Position numbers and translations under genes: made by a program
Notes under the pieces: generated by a model
Database searches by the model: none
The model's input: the letters and a program-made list of their open reading frames with translations, nothing else
What the model was told of the DNA's origin: nothing
Part shown: piece by piece, positions 44,501-53,645 of the stretch
Layout: every line of letters starts with the position of its first letter
Position numbering within the stretch: the stretch's first letter is position 1
Assembly (NCBI GenBank): GCA_009692465.1
Contig: SHZD01000002.1
Span: 22,376 to 86,375, forward strand
DNA: 64,000 nt
Source: Myxococcales bacterium
Lineage (GTDB): Bacteria > Myxococcota_A > UBA9042
Direction: 5' to 3'

Positions 44501-47500
44501 GGCGACCTCCAATCAACTTTCGGTGCCGGTCCTGTATCCGACGCTGGAGGTCCAATTGGGCCTGCTGCCGGAAGCGCCGGCTCAGCTACCGCTGCAACCG
44601 GGCGATGTCGTCACGCTTCAGGTCAAGATCACCGCGAACAAGGCCGATGCTAGCGACGCCAAAGTGGTCGCGACCGTCGATACCAACGTGTTTGACGTCA
44701 CTGGGTTGCAAGGAGCGTCGTTTGACGTTGCGGCGAAAACTATCACTTGGAATGCCAAAGATAGTGCGGCACTTGCCGCGATCGAGGTGGGCAAGCCGGT
44801 GGTGGTGCTGGCTGCGCTCAAGGTCAAGGCGACCGCCCAAGACGGGGCCAAGCCGGTGTTTGTGGCGACCGTGACGGAAGGCGAGACTGGGCTCAAGTAC
44901 GACGCCAACCAGCAAACGGTGCCGATTACCTCGCAGCCAAAATTGCAGGTATCCAAAGTCGTTACGGACCTCAACGGCGGCAAAGTTCATCCGCTGGATG
45001 TGTTGCGCTACCAAATCACCGTCCAAGTGGCGGGCAAAGCGGCGGCTCAGCAGGTCAAGGTCAGCGATGTGCTCGACACTGCTTTGGAAATCGTCGCGGT
45101 TGCTGAAGGAGGCAAGTCCGTCGTCGATCCTACCGGGCTGACCCAAGTCAGTTGGGATCCGACCGCTACGCCCGCGCTGGTGCTGATACTGCCGGGCCAA
45201 AAAGTGCTTATTCAGATGGATGTGCGGGTCAAGGCCAACACCAATGATGGCCAGATCATCAGTAACGTGGCGCAGACCGTAGCCCAAGGGAGCACCCAGC
45301 CGTTGCCCTCGGATGACCCCAGTCTGCCAGGCGACGCCGATCCGACAACCGTGACGGTGCGGGTGGTCAGCGGTTTGGAAACGTCGCAAAAGACCGCCAA
45401 AGATGACGATGGGGCACCGCTGCTGACCGGCCAGACCATTACGTGGCGGGTGCTGGTCGCGGCGACGGGCGGCCAAGCCCTGCAAGAGACCAAGGTGTAC
45501 GACGCGGTGCCGCCGGGTACCGATTACGTGGCCGGGTCCACCCAAGTGGGTGGTGTCGCGGTGGCAGACGGCGCCGGTGGTTCCTTGCCGTTAGTCAGCG
45601 GTCTGCCGGTCCAAAGCGCTGGAGCACAGGCTGGTGTGGTCAATACTGGTCCCGATCAAGCCGTCGCCGTGACCTTTCAGACCCGCGTTCGCCAAGACAC
45701 GCCTGACGGGACGATCGTCAGCAATACCGCTACAGTGGCCGCCAAAGGTCAAGCACCGGTGGCAGTTGGACCGGCGGCCTTGGTGGTCGGCAAGGCGCCT
45801 TCGCTACAAACGACGCTGAAATTCTCCGAAGTTGTTGATACTAATGGCAATGGCGTTGCTGACGTCGGCGAAGAAGTGCGATTTGTGATTCGGGTCCACA
45901 ATGCGGGGGGCGCCCCGGCTGTTCAAGTGACGGTGGATGATCCGTTGGCGGCCAATGCCCAATACGTCGGTGGTTCGTTGCAGCTCGATGGTACGTCAGC
46001 AACCGACGCTGCCGATTTGGATCCGCTAGCGTACGACGCCAAGACGCGCAGAATCTTTGGCAAGCTCGGTGACTTGGCCGTCGGCCAGCACAAAGATGTC
46101 AGCCTGCGCATTCGGGTCTTGCAAGGGCCACAAGTGGTCAATCAAGCGACTGTCGCTGCCAAGGGCCTGACGCCCGAATTGACAGACGCCGATGGCGACG
46201 ACAGCAATGGCGATCAATCGACAATTGTGGTGATCGCTGGTGCTGGCCCTGTCTTGCAAGTTGTGAAATCGGTTCAAGATGCCGATGGCGGCAAAGTTAA
46301 ACCCAACGACAACTTGCGGTATACCATCCAAATCAGCAATCCCGGCTTTGTCGCGGTCGCTGGCGCTGTGCTGTTGGATCCATTGCCGGTTGGCCTGCAA
46401 CCTGTTGCAGACCAAGGGCAGGGCGCCGGCGACTTGGTCCTGCCACCCAACGTCAATGCGGCGTGGGAAGGAACGATCGCGAGCAAAGCTCCCCAGTTGC
46501 GCATCGTCGGCCTGCACATTGAGCCAGGCGAACAGGTTGTCATCGCCATGCGCGTAGTCGTCGACGGCAAGGCGGCGGTCGGCCTGACCATGTGCAACGT
46601 GGCGACGGTGACGATCCCGGCTGTGGGCGATACCGCTGGCTCGGCGTATGCCTCCAAACCGGCGTGTGCAACGGTCGGTGCTGTGGTTGGGCAAGGCCTA
46701 GTTCGCGGCGCTGTGTTTGAAGACGTCGGCGCTCAGGACGGCTTATTTCAGCCCGGTACCGACGTCGCCATGCCCGGTTTCCAAATCCAACTGCTACCGC
46801 TCGGCGGCGCTGGTGCGGTGTTCGCCGCGTTGGCCGACAAGGCTGGCCAGTTTCAACTGGCCCAAGTGCCTGAAGGGAAACGATTAGTCCGCGTATTGTC
46901 AGCCCAAGGCGTGATCTACAAGGAATTTGAATGGGAAGCGCCAGGCGCCGGCGGCGGCGATTTGCCGATCGCAATCAAGCCCACAGGTCGCGTTTACGAC
47001 AGCAAAACCACGGAATTATTGCCGAACATTCGGCTGCTGCTCAGCTACGATGCCCAAGACCCAGTCGCCCCCAGTCAGCCCGTCGCCGCGCAAGACTTGC
47101 CAGCGGGTCAGCAGGGCCAGTTGACCGACGGCACCGGCGCCTACTTGTTCACGCCAAAACCGGGACGCTCTTATCGCATTGACGTCGCCGCCACTGCCGC
47201 AGGCCGCACCTTTCCGTCGTTGATTCGCAAGCCTGAGTCAGTGTTGGCCCTGTTGGCGGGCGACGGTTTTGTGGTCGCCGAAGTGCTGCCCAAGGCCAGT
47301 CCCGGTTTGCCCAAGTATTTGACCCGCTTTAGTTTACAGGGCTCTGGCGACCCGGTGCCGCCGCGGCACAATCACTTGCCGGTCGACAAGTTGTCGGCCC
47401 AACTTCAGGTCGCGGTCCGCTTGTCACGCGCTCAAGCCCAAATTGGTGAACTTGTTGGGGTAACCATCAAAGTCGTCAATGGCTCGACCAGTGCTCTGAC

Positions 47501-50500
47501 TACCGACGCGCTGACCGGTTTTGGCGGCGTCGAACTGCGCCAAGTGTTACCGGCGGGCCTCGTCTACGTCGCCAACACCGCTCGGTTGGTAGCAAAGCGC
47601 CCTAGCGACGGGGCCTTGCTTGAAGTGCCGCTAGCTCCACTGTCAGGTGCGCTGCTGACCGTGCGCAAGAAGTCGGGCGCCACGGGCTTACCTGTTGGCT
47701 TGGATTTGCCCGCTGGCGGCGAAATTACCCTGACCTTACTAGCCGCAGTGGGCACTTCGGCCGCGATCGGGTCCGAACAGACTACCGTCGCCCAACTGTT
47801 TGACACTGGCGGTGGGGCCCTGTCGGAGCCGTCTGCCGCTAGCGTGCAGGTCGTCGCCGATCCGATTTTTGACCGCGCGGCGGTGATGGCCAAGGTGTTT
47901 TGCGATCGCAACGGCAATGGCGACCAAGAGGCCGATGAAGACGGGCTGCCGGCGGTGCGGGTCTTCAGTGATACTGGCGAGTTTGCGGCGTCGGACGTTC
48001 ACGGTCGTCTGCACTTCGTCAATTTGCCGGGTGGTTCGCACCTGTTCAAAGTGGACGAGGACACCTTGCCACCCGGATCGGCGTTTGTCGGAGAAGGTAA
48101 GAAAGTTGCGTTCCTAACGCGCGGCGTCATGCTTTCGCTGCAATTTCCGGTCCAGTGTGCGCTTGAGCCTGTCGGTCCTGGGCAGATCATCGCCGTACCG
48201 CCCGACGATGTGTCGGCGCTCACGGTCGGCACTGGCGTCATTTTGGTCGAGGCCGACGCCCGCACGTTGGACATCGCCGTCGATGGCAAGCGCTTGCCTC
48301 CGCGCCAGGTCAACGCCAAGATCGCGACCACGGCAGATCGGCCTGCCAATTTGGCCTTCGACGCCACGGCGGTGATTCTGCCCCAAGACGGCGAGTTGGC
48401 GGTGTGGGCTGAGGGCACTGGGGGCTTCAACCGGCAGGTGCTCGAAATTCGGGCTGTTGCCAACGACCGCCGCAACGGCGAATTGCTGTGGGAATCGGCC
48501 CAAACGGGCGACGTGTCGCGGCGCATGGTGTTCATGCTGCCCGCTGGCGATGCTGGCGTACTCAAGAAATTGGAGCCCGGCCGCCGTTATACGCTTCGAT
48601 TTCGCGCGGATACCAGTTTTGGCAGCCGGGCGTTGTCGCCCATGATGCCATTTGAAGTGCGCAAAGGCAGCGGCGCGTCCGAATTGGGCAAGTGGCAAGT
48701 GCCGCCGTTGACCGAACTCGCTTTGCTCAATGGTCATCTGGAAACGCTGACGAATTCTCAGTTTCTGGCCAGAGTTGCGCGGCCAGAGGATGGTCGCTTG
48801 CTCATTGCGGTGCGTGCTGCCCATGGGGGCGGTCGCGATGAATTTATGACGCTGCCCAAGTTAGCTGGCAAGGACGCTGTGGTGTTACCGGTGCTGGCCA
48901 AGGCCGTGCCCGCCGCGGTGCTGGCAGTACCTGCGCTGCCCAAAGGCGCGGAACCGGCCGTCAAAGTCATTGCGCCAGCCCTGAAATCGACAGAGGAGGC
49001 CCGTCGGGCTGCTGAATCGCCTGCGGCTGCCCCGCCAGTCCCAGTCAAGGCGCCGCTACCAGCCCCGGCAGCCGCGACTCCCACTGCCGCGACTGCTACT
49101 GCCGCGACTGCTACTGCCGCGACTGCTACTGCCGCGACTGCTACTGCCGCGGTCGAGCCGCCAGCCAAACCACCGTCGACACGGGAAGCTGTCGGTTTGG
49201 CCGCCGAAGCGCCCAAAGCAGCGACGGTCGCCCCTGCAGCCCCAGTTCCGGCCCCAGCCCCAGTTCCGGCCCCAGCCCCAGTTCCCGCCCCAACCCGCGC
49301 AGCACCCGCAGTTCCTGCCCCAGCGGCGACTCCAGTAGCGATGGCAGCCCCAGCCGTTGCTCCGGCACCAGCCGCGACACCGGCTCCTCCGGTACCAGCG
49401 GCCGTTTCGCCGCCAGCACCAGCACTGGCTGGACTGGCGCTGGTGGCCACCGCCAAGGGCCTGCGCTTGGGCGAGTCGGAACTCATTGTCCGCGCCGAAA
49501 CCACCCAGTTGCAAGTGCCGGCGGTGGCTGTGCCTTTGGCCGCCGGTCGGGTGCTTGGTCAGATGATGTTGTCCGTTCAGGGTATTCCGGCCGAGGCAAA
49601 GCAAGCTGCGCTGGTTTTGCTCGACAGCAACGGCAACGTCTTGGCCCGTCAAGGGTTGTCGCCGCCGGTGCCCAGCAATTTCCTGTGGGCGCCGGCCGCA
49701 GTCGGCATTCCCGCTGGCAAGTACGGCTTGGCAGTTGAAGTATTGATGGACGAAATTGGCGGTCTAGGTGGTTGGCGCAGTGCTCCGGTCACCCTCAAAC
49801 TGGCCAGCAGCGGCATTGAATTGCTGCCGGCTGGCGAACCGGACAAGAACGTGCGGGCCACCCTGTATGACGACAAGGCCCTGCTGACCGATAGTACCAT
49901 GGAATGGCTCAGCAAGCTGGTGACCACCATCAAGACCGACACCCGGCTGGACAAGGACCGCATCGCGGTGGTGACCATTCACGATGACGGTCCCGGCGAC
50001 GGTCTGCAGCGCTCCGAAAAGGCCGCCCGCATCGTCGAAAAGATCATCGCCAACGAGGGCGCGCCGCGCGATCGCCTGCTGGTGTTTGGGGTTGGCAATC
50101 AGGTGGCCGACTCCAAGCCTGGGCGCGCCGCCATCGGGCCCCACCGCATTGAATTGCGCTGGCGCGGGCTCAACACCGCCTCCGCTGAGCCGGCGGCCGA
50201 GCGATTTGCGGTGCCAACGGGACTGTGGTTGGACGACAAAGTCATGGTCCGCGGAGACAGTTTGCCCGCGCAACTGAGCTTGCCGGCAGGCAAACCCGCT
50301 CGGATTGTCTGGCAAAAAGGCAATGGCCCGGCCGCGGTGTGGATTCGGACTGCGGCAACCAAACCTGGCGCGGCCGCCCAATCGACAGTTCCCCAGAGTT
50401 CTGGCCGCGATGTCTCGGATTTTGGTGCGGAATTGCTCGACGGCCTCGCCGCCGATGGCCGCGCTCTTGAAGCCGGAAAGCGCCGAACGCCGACCAACGC

Positions 50501-53500
50501 TGTCGGCGCGGCTGCGCCCATCGAATTAGCCGCCGGTATGACAGAAACGAATCTACCTGCGGCTGCCGATCTGCAAGTGTGGCTGCCGCCAGCGGGCAAG
50601 GAATTCACCTCACCGGAACTGGCCTTGCGCGGTCGCACCCGTCCCGGCAACAAGATTACGGTGGGCGGTCAAGAACTGGTGGTGGGGGCCGACGGGCGCT
50701 TCTTTGCGCTAGTGCCGCTGCCGGTCGGGCCGAGCACCGTGACGGTGACCAGCACCGATCCACGTGGCAACAAGGCGCTTTTGCAGCGCAATGTGGTGGT
50801 CAAGGACAAAGCGTTGTTCTTGATGGCCGTCGCCGACTCGTCCATCAGCCACGTCGCTGCCCATTTGGTCGACATCGAGCGCGACGGCGGCAGCTTGGGC
50901 CTGACCAACGGCGCATGGACCATCGGCAACACCCAACTGCTCGGCCGCGGTGCGGTGTACGCCAAGGGCAGAATCTCTGGCCAGTATCTTGGACTCAAAG
51001 ACCTTAAATTTACTGCACATTTGGACACAACCAAGAATCCGGCCTTGGGCGATTTTGCCACCAATCTGCTCGACCCGACGCGCTTCTATCCGGTCTACGG
51101 CGATGCGTCCCTGCAAACTCAGGACGTACAGGCCCGCGGCAAGCTCTACGTTTTGGTCGAAGCCGAGCAGGGCAAGCTGCAAATCGGTAATTTCCGTACG
51201 CAATTGCAGGGGATTGAACTTTTACGTTACGACCGCGCCTTGTATGGGGCGCGCATGGAGATGCGGCCCAAGTTGTTTGACAGCGAAGAGACCAAAGTCA
51301 TCGCGTTTGGCGCCCAGCAAGACCGCAGAATTGCTCGGCGTTCGGACGTGCTGCGCGGCACTGGCGGTTCGCTGTATTATCTGGCCGCCCGCGATGTGAT
51401 CGAAGGCTCGGAGCGCGTAGAACTGGTGGTCCGCGATCGAGCTTCTGGTTTGGAAATCGCGCGCTTGCCTCAGGGTCGCAACACGGATTACACCGTTGAT
51501 TACCGCGAAGGTCGCTTGCTGTTCAAATCGCCGGTGTCGTCCAGCGTCGATGGCGGTCTGGCCTTGGGTCAAATGGGCTTGAGCGGCCAGCACGCCAGTT
51601 GGAATGGCCAACCGGTGACGCTCGAAGTCATCTACGAGGCGCGCGGTGCCGTATCGGGCGACGACGCCGCGTTTGGTGGCCAAGTGCGCCAAAGTGTCGC
51701 CGGTGGCGGTCTGAGCGTCGGTGCCAGCTACGTCCAAGAAGGCCGCGGTGAAGGCCAAGCGAGCTACCGCGCGGTCGGTGCCGATGCCACCCTCCAATTG
51801 GGCAAGGCCAGCAAAGCCAGCGTCGAGTGGGCCTACACCGAGGCGCGCGATACGTTGCTCAGCGTTTCGGATGACGGCGGCTTGTCGTTTGCCAAACCCC
51901 AGTTGGCCAGCGCCGCCGGTCAAACGACGACTGGGCATGGGCTCAAGGCCCAGATCGATGTCAATTTGCAAGATTTCTTCAAGGCTGCGGCACCTTCCGA
52001 CCTGCCCAAGGATGCGTCGCCGCTAGATTTGGCCAGTGCCGGACCTGGACGGCTGCGCGCTTGGTGGCAGTACGTGGCGCCTGGCTTGCAAACCGGTGGA
52101 ACGATTGCCCAACAAGCCCAACAGCGCTTTGGCGCCGATGCCAACTTGGCGGTCACCCATCGCAATGCCTTGACGGTACGTTACGACGGCCTGTTGAGCG
52201 ATGCCAAAGCTGATTTATTTGCTGGCACTGGGCTTTACACGCCGCCAGCTGCCGGATCGTTTGCGGCCTTCAACCGCCATAGCGTACTGGTGCAGGACAC
52301 TCACAAGCTCGATGCGCGCTGGACGACCAACTGTGCGGCGTCGTGGGCATTGGCCCTCGATCCCCAAAAAGCCGATGATAGTGGCAATCATGCCGCCGGT
52401 TTTAGTGGTGGTTTCGCTTGGCGTGCGACCGATCGGCTGACGCTGCGGATGGACCAGCAAGTGGTGGCGCTGGCCGACCCGGCGCAACTGCGCAGCTGGG
52501 GCGATCGGTTGATTTCGGCGGTGGGTGCTGAGTACAAGCTCGACAAGTCATTGGCGGTGACCCTGACCGAGCGTTTGGGCTGGGCTGGCCAAAACTCGAC
52601 CGCTCTTGGTCTGCGCACTTGGCTCGATAAGGACACCTCGCTGTATGCGCAACAACGTCTCGAAGACACCTTGCAAACTGGCCGCCCGACCAGTGCCACG
52701 GTGGTCGGCGCTGAGACTCGCTATGGTCAGGACCAACTCAATCGCGCCTTTGCCGAATACCAAGTGGATGCTTTGGGCACTGGAGCGCAAAACCGTGCGG
52801 TCATGGGTGTGGGCAAGCGCTTCTTGATTGGCAAGGGTCTGTCTCTTGATGCTGGGTATGAGCGGCAGCAGGTGTTTGCCGGTCCGTCGGGCGCGTTGGC
52901 GCGCGATGCGCTCAGTATCGGCGCTGAGTGGTTGGCCGGTGACTACTGGAAAGCGACCACCCGGCAGGAAGTGCGTCTGGATCAAGGCGACCCTAGCAGC
53001 GGTGGCCTGCGCAAAGTGCAAGTCTTGAGTCTAAACAATGGTCAACTGGCGATTGGCAAGGACTTGACGCTGTTTGGTCGCGCTCACGTGGCCCGCACCC
53101 AAGACCAAACCAACGATCGGGTGGAAGCCGAAGCCATCGAGACGACCGTGGCGCTGGCATACCGGCCGATTGACAATAACTGGCTCAATATGCTTGGTAA
53201 AGTCACTCGGCTGGTTGAGCAACGCCCGAGCAACGACAATCAAGGCGCGCAACTGCACAGCGACAAATGGATTGGCAGTTTCGAGCCCGCTTTTGAGGCC
53301 CCGTATCGCCTGCAGTTCTCGCCCAAGGTCGCGTATCAATACAGCAAGGAGCGGTTTGCCGACTACGGCTCCGACATTGCCAGCGAAAAACTGCTGGGTA
53401 TCCTGCGGCTGGGTTGGCATGCCACCGCAGCCTTGGATGTCTTTACGGAATTGCGCTACCTGTCGACCCCGTTGGTGGCAGAAAACCGCAAGGGCGCCCT

Positions 53501-53645
53501 GTTGGAAGTGGCGTACTTGTTTGCCAAAGCGCTGCGGGTTGCGGCCGGCTACAACTTTAGCCAAATCGTGCAGGGGCCAGCCGGCGACATTGGAACCACT
53601 GCCAACGACGGCGGCTTCTTTGTCCGCCTTTTGGGCCTGTATTAA
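38517..53645 (+). CDS. Giant DUF11-repeat outer-membrane beta-barrel protein
   Basis: One uninterrupted 15,129-base frame encodes 5042 residues. The start is TTG 38517 with GGAGAG nine bases upstream. A ~49-residue signal peptide ends AHA. A Cys-containing domain (residues ~50-400) has IIAAYLYWGGSQ. Residues ~407-2710 are about 17 tandem DUF11-like Ig units (e.g. PGDSLLYTLTFKNSGKEDTG). Two SdrD B-like domains lie near 2725 and 3122 (VFCDRNGNGDQEADEDGLP). An Ala/Pro/Thr linker spans ~3490-3640. An OmpA-like peptidoglycan-binding domain spans ~3766-3885, and an Ig-like domain ~4014-4100. The last ~940 residues (barrel) have GSLYYLAARDVIEGSERVEL and end FFVRLLGLY, a typical aromatic barrel end. 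It is probably a large outer-membrane adhesin or channel. Codon use and GC look native. Confidence 0.93.
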   Translation: MQRLPTPHRQSTARAPAYSCPKPLHAFVGKLFAIVATICALVAAPDAHAVVIGTYPQTPTEFKVHGKAVQLGASLVTNFTDYRFNDKLKPESADTVKIAQKLPQDAVIIAAYLYWGGSQLAAEADSNATFTVADGFSSNVEADVCQARTDTAGSGTHFLCRKDVTALIAAHPGSDFWNGNYKVGDVSAKVAAIKFKSPNTNDCGTKPTGVPEDVCCAPSDGFCQARHASWSLVMVYDTKFSESTQRDIFLYDGFVLLDETPTSTGQIFFTINNFLVGDPPDAQLAYYAMEGDKQLGNPAQDPPGTADSPPCGTCFDFVQFNGTKLTGGAGNNDVNNIMNSTPEAGIDLDSFDISPLVKTGDTSATFLVSSGNGSLADNTQQVNNAGAGEMFLYGYTLLQINRKAPNFKNIISGLSVNASEASAGDVLTFTLDLLNNGQLDAENSVAKLGSFPPPGLDYVANSTTVDGVAQPDVGGTSPLATGLNLGNITNTAGGKSVRKITFKFKVKSPPGVNEVTAFSVLDYQYKGSAASTTIYKDQYVGNPVTVKIVAPKLATPKLTAQPTAAAPGANITFNLELENIGTNPILVNFDWAAPPEMQLGLTLTCPASVLIGTTKLSVSQTAGVNGTGAVAAVNLQLAPGQKVLCNWEAAVLSAPQLTAKGVNPINNHAVLSQASVTADGKLLVSDDPAQSGATDPTKVLLSALSVFTTSSKSVTDLSPSTPLLAGDQVQFTLTLVNTGPVSGTVTVTDPLPSALEFVSTSSPELVLNGGTLQASNVVIAAGATKNLIFIAKIKDSTPPGTSFANVATISPNDGGPPKVIQTLPQTVPVGPDLATSTKSAVDTNGGDLEPGDSLLYTLTFKNSGKEDTGTFQVVDPIDPNIVEVTGITAGGVLDQASKQISWSVPPIAAGGQVLLQFTAKIGALVPTGTTITNQATASGGELSKPTAVSASIKVQAQPNISVFTNSVTSSAGSAFNPGDTVTYVYTVQNTGSGAVQKALLSAGFDASLQIVSTTGGGQITGQTINWDLATLAKGQPAVTITVVAKLAAVVAQNKLVSNQAQLVGEGLGAPALSDDSKLPGKTDPTVFTVTSAPTLVTSQKSFVDANGGQVQGGDQVTFKVTVANTGNAAASAVVVTDTLAAQLTQVVVQGGTFDAVTRIVKWNALATVVPGDKPIELTVVAVVDKATPSGTLVSNFADLTFTETPKVAKTNTVSFTVVNLPDFGASTKAVSAAVIGAGEAVTWTITVVNSGNQAGNNIIVTDPLPSQVEGLVLSDGGAVDATGKATFTLASLAAGASKSLTITAKLKKPLDKDTKVCNQASVVSTENTAPSPTNPPGAVPKPGGEPTCFVVNSAAKLTVHKDVFDSKSGVQLNGGVAKPKQVLRWQIKVQNSGNAIAKDVVIQDLISTNLSDIVPLDGGTLDATGKILTWPVVPTLGTGAADQIVVRFDATVPAGADNGLAIANQADATFSGAAAAQKSDDLTTAAKDDATQVVVQSNTDFSKAKLTVVDVNGGDPQPGDTVEYTLTLSNDGEGTAKDVTVILPLDGKLEGITVDNNGVIAGNVATWKLGTVVPGGGATLKIKATLKKPLVNGGTIVEQAQVLASGFQAPVLSDADLSTPVREPTVLKVVATANFSTTSWNVKDLNGGPFEPGDVVLLELTVRNTGDALAQLLPVAAVLQPNTLLNVAPFDGGKVVADQVQWTVPVVGLSPQGDVKLTFQATLAPLPNGTVITVLALIAGLNQNPKADLTVSAIPRFDNSAVVLDDESGWVGKIGNTAPGHILRLEAQLQNSGKAAAENMVVTLPLPSKIGQLQIITPGGVQQGTNVVWALPSLAAGGSVKFVAKVAVALDAKDQELLPFSAKVEATSLPQAKVLIGPTATVMVRPILKLTKAYEDLTGKHLFPGDTVRFVLSAANVGNAAAVNLVVTDVVPAAIVAIEPESGGVLNGQTVSWNVANLPAGQQVTVAVRGKIAAAVPSGATIVNTGTCKADAGDPATSNQLSVPVLYPTLEVQLGLLPEAPAQLPLQPGDVVTLQVKITANKADASDAKVVATVDTNVFDVTGLQGASFDVAAKTITWNAKDSAALAAIEVGKPVVVLAALKVKATAQDGAKPVFVATVTEGETGLKYDANQQTVPITSQPKLQVSKVVTDLNGGKVHPLDVLRYQITVQVAGKAAAQQVKVSDVLDTALEIVAVAEGGKSVVDPTGLTQVSWDPTATPALVLILPGQKVLIQMDVRVKANTNDGQIISNVAQTVAQGSTQPLPSDDPSLPGDADPTTVTVRVVSGLETSQKTAKDDDGAPLLTGQTITWRVLVAATGGQALQETKVYDAVPPGTDYVAGSTQVGGVAVADGAGGSLPLVSGLPVQSAGAQAGVVNTGPDQAVAVTFQTRVRQDTPDGTIVSNTATVAAKGQAPVAVGPAALVVGKAPSLQTTLKFSEVVDTNGNGVADVGEEVRFVIRVHNAGGAPAVQVTVDDPLAANAQYVGGSLQLDGTSATDAADLDPLAYDAKTRRIFGKLGDLAVGQHKDVSLRIRVLQGPQVVNQATVAAKGLTPELTDADGDDSNGDQSTIVVIAGAGPVLQVVKSVQDADGGKVKPNDNLRYTIQISNPGFVAVAGAVLLDPLPVGLQPVADQGQGAGDLVLPPNVNAAWEGTIASKAPQLRIVGLHIEPGEQVVIAMRVVVDGKAAVGLTMCNVATVTIPAVGDTAGSAYASKPACATVGAVVGQGLVRGAVFEDVGAQDGLFQPGTDVAMPGFQIQLLPLGGAGAVFAALADKAGQFQLAQVPEGKRLVRVLSAQGVIYKEFEWEAPGAGGGDLPIAIKPTGRVYDSKTTELLPNIRLLLSYDAQDPVAPSQPVAAQDLPAGQQGQLTDGTGAYLFTPKPGRSYRIDVAATAAGRTFPSLIRKPESVLALLAGDGFVVAEVLPKASPGLPKYLTRFSLQGSGDPVPPRHNHLPVDKLSAQLQVAVRLSRAQAQIGELVGVTIKVVNGSTSALTTDALTGFGGVELRQVLPAGLVYVANTARLVAKRPSDGALLEVPLAPLSGALLTVRKKSGATGLPVGLDLPAGGEITLTLLAAVGTSAAIGSEQTTVAQLFDTGGGALSEPSAASVQVVADPIFDRAAVMAKVFCDRNGNGDQEADEDGLPAVRVFSDTGEFAASDVHGRLHFVNLPGGSHLFKVDEDTLPPGSAFVGEGKKVAFLTRGVMLSLQFPVQCALEPVGPGQIIAVPPDDVSALTVGTGVILVEADARTLDIAVDGKRLPPRQVNAKIATTADRPANLAFDATAVILPQDGELAVWAEGTGGFNRQVLEIRAVANDRRNGELLWESAQTGDVSRRMVFMLPAGDAGVLKKLEPGRRYTLRFRADTSFGSRALSPMMPFEVRKGSGASELGKWQVPPLTELALLNGHLETLTNSQFLARVARPEDGRLLIAVRAAHGGGRDEFMTLPKLAGKDAVVLPVLAKAVPAAVLAVPALPKGAEPAVKVIAPALKSTEEARRAAESPAAAPPVPVKAPLPAPAAATPTAATATAATATAATATAATATAAVEPPAKPPSTREAVGLAAEAPKAATVAPAAPVPAPAPVPAPAPVPAPTRAAPAVPAPAATPVAMAAPAVAPAPAATPAPPVPAAVSPPAPALAGLALVATAKGLRLGESELIVRAETTQLQVPAVAVPLAAGRVLGQMMLSVQGIPAEAKQAALVLLDSNGNVLARQGLSPPVPSNFLWAPAAVGIPAGKYGLAVEVLMDEIGGLGGWRSAPVTLKLASSGIELLPAGEPDKNVRATLYDDKALLTDSTMEWLSKLVTTIKTDTRLDKDRIAVVTIHDDGPGDGLQRSEKAARIVEKIIANEGAPRDRLLVFGVGNQVADSKPGRAAIGPHRIELRWRGLNTASAEPAAERFAVPTGLWLDDKVMVRGDSLPAQLSLPAGKPARIVWQKGNGPAAVWIRTAATKPGAAAQSTVPQSSGRDVSDFGAELLDGLAADGRALEAGKRRTPTNAVGAAAPIELAAGMTETNLPAAADLQVWLPPAGKEFTSPELALRGRTRPGNKITVGGQELVVGADGRFFALVPLPVGPSTVTVTSTDPRGNKALLQRNVVVKDKALFLMAVADSSISHVAAHLVDIERDGGSLGLTNGAWTIGNTQLLGRGAVYAKGRISGQYLGLKDLKFTAHLDTTKNPALGDFATNLLDPTRFYPVYGDASLQTQDVQARGKLYVLVEAEQGKLQIGNFRTQLQGIELLRYDRALYGARMEMRPKLFDSEETKVIAFGAQQDRRIARRSDVLRGTGGSLYYLAARDVIEGSERVELVVRDRASGLEIARLPQGRNTDYTVDYREGRLLFKSPVSSSVDGGLALGQMGLSGQHASWNGQPVTLEVIYEARGAVSGDDAAFGGQVRQSVAGGGLSVGASYVQEGRGEGQASYRAVGADATLQLGKASKASVEWAYTEARDTLLSVSDDGGLSFAKPQLASAAGQTTTGHGLKAQIDVNLQDFFKAAAPSDLPKDASPLDLASAGPGRLRAWWQYVAPGLQTGGTIAQQAQQRFGADANLAVTHRNALTVRYDGLLSDAKADLFAGTGLYTPPAAGSFAAFNRHSVLVQDTHKLDARWTTNCAASWALALDPQKADDSGNHAAGFSGGFAWRATDRLTLRMDQQVVALADPAQLRSWGDRLISAVGAEYKLDKSLAVTLTERLGWAGQNSTALGLRTWLDKDTSLYAQQRLEDTLQTGRPTSATVVGAETRYGQDQLNRAFAEYQVDALGTGAQNRAVMGVGKRFLIGKGLSLDAGYERQQVFAGPSGALARDALSIGAEWLAGDYWKATTRQEVRLDQGDPSSGGLRKVQVLSLNNGQLAIGKDLTLFGRAHVARTQDQTNDRVEAEAIETTVALAYRPIDNNWLNMLGKVTRLVEQRPSNDNQGAQLHSDKWIGSFEPAFEAPYRLQFSPKVAYQYSKERFADYGSDIASEKLLGILRLGWHATAALDVFTELRYLSTPLVAENRKGALLEVAYLFAKALRVAAGYNFSQIVQGPAGDIGTTANDGGFFVRLLGLY
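49083..49150 (+). repeat. 15-bp minisatellite in the giant gene linker
   Basis: About four full units plus a partial one of gactgctactgccgc encode Ala/Thr repeats (TATAA). A separate 18-bp repeat (ccccagttccggccccag) follows near 49240-49290 in the same linker. Confidence 0.85.
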
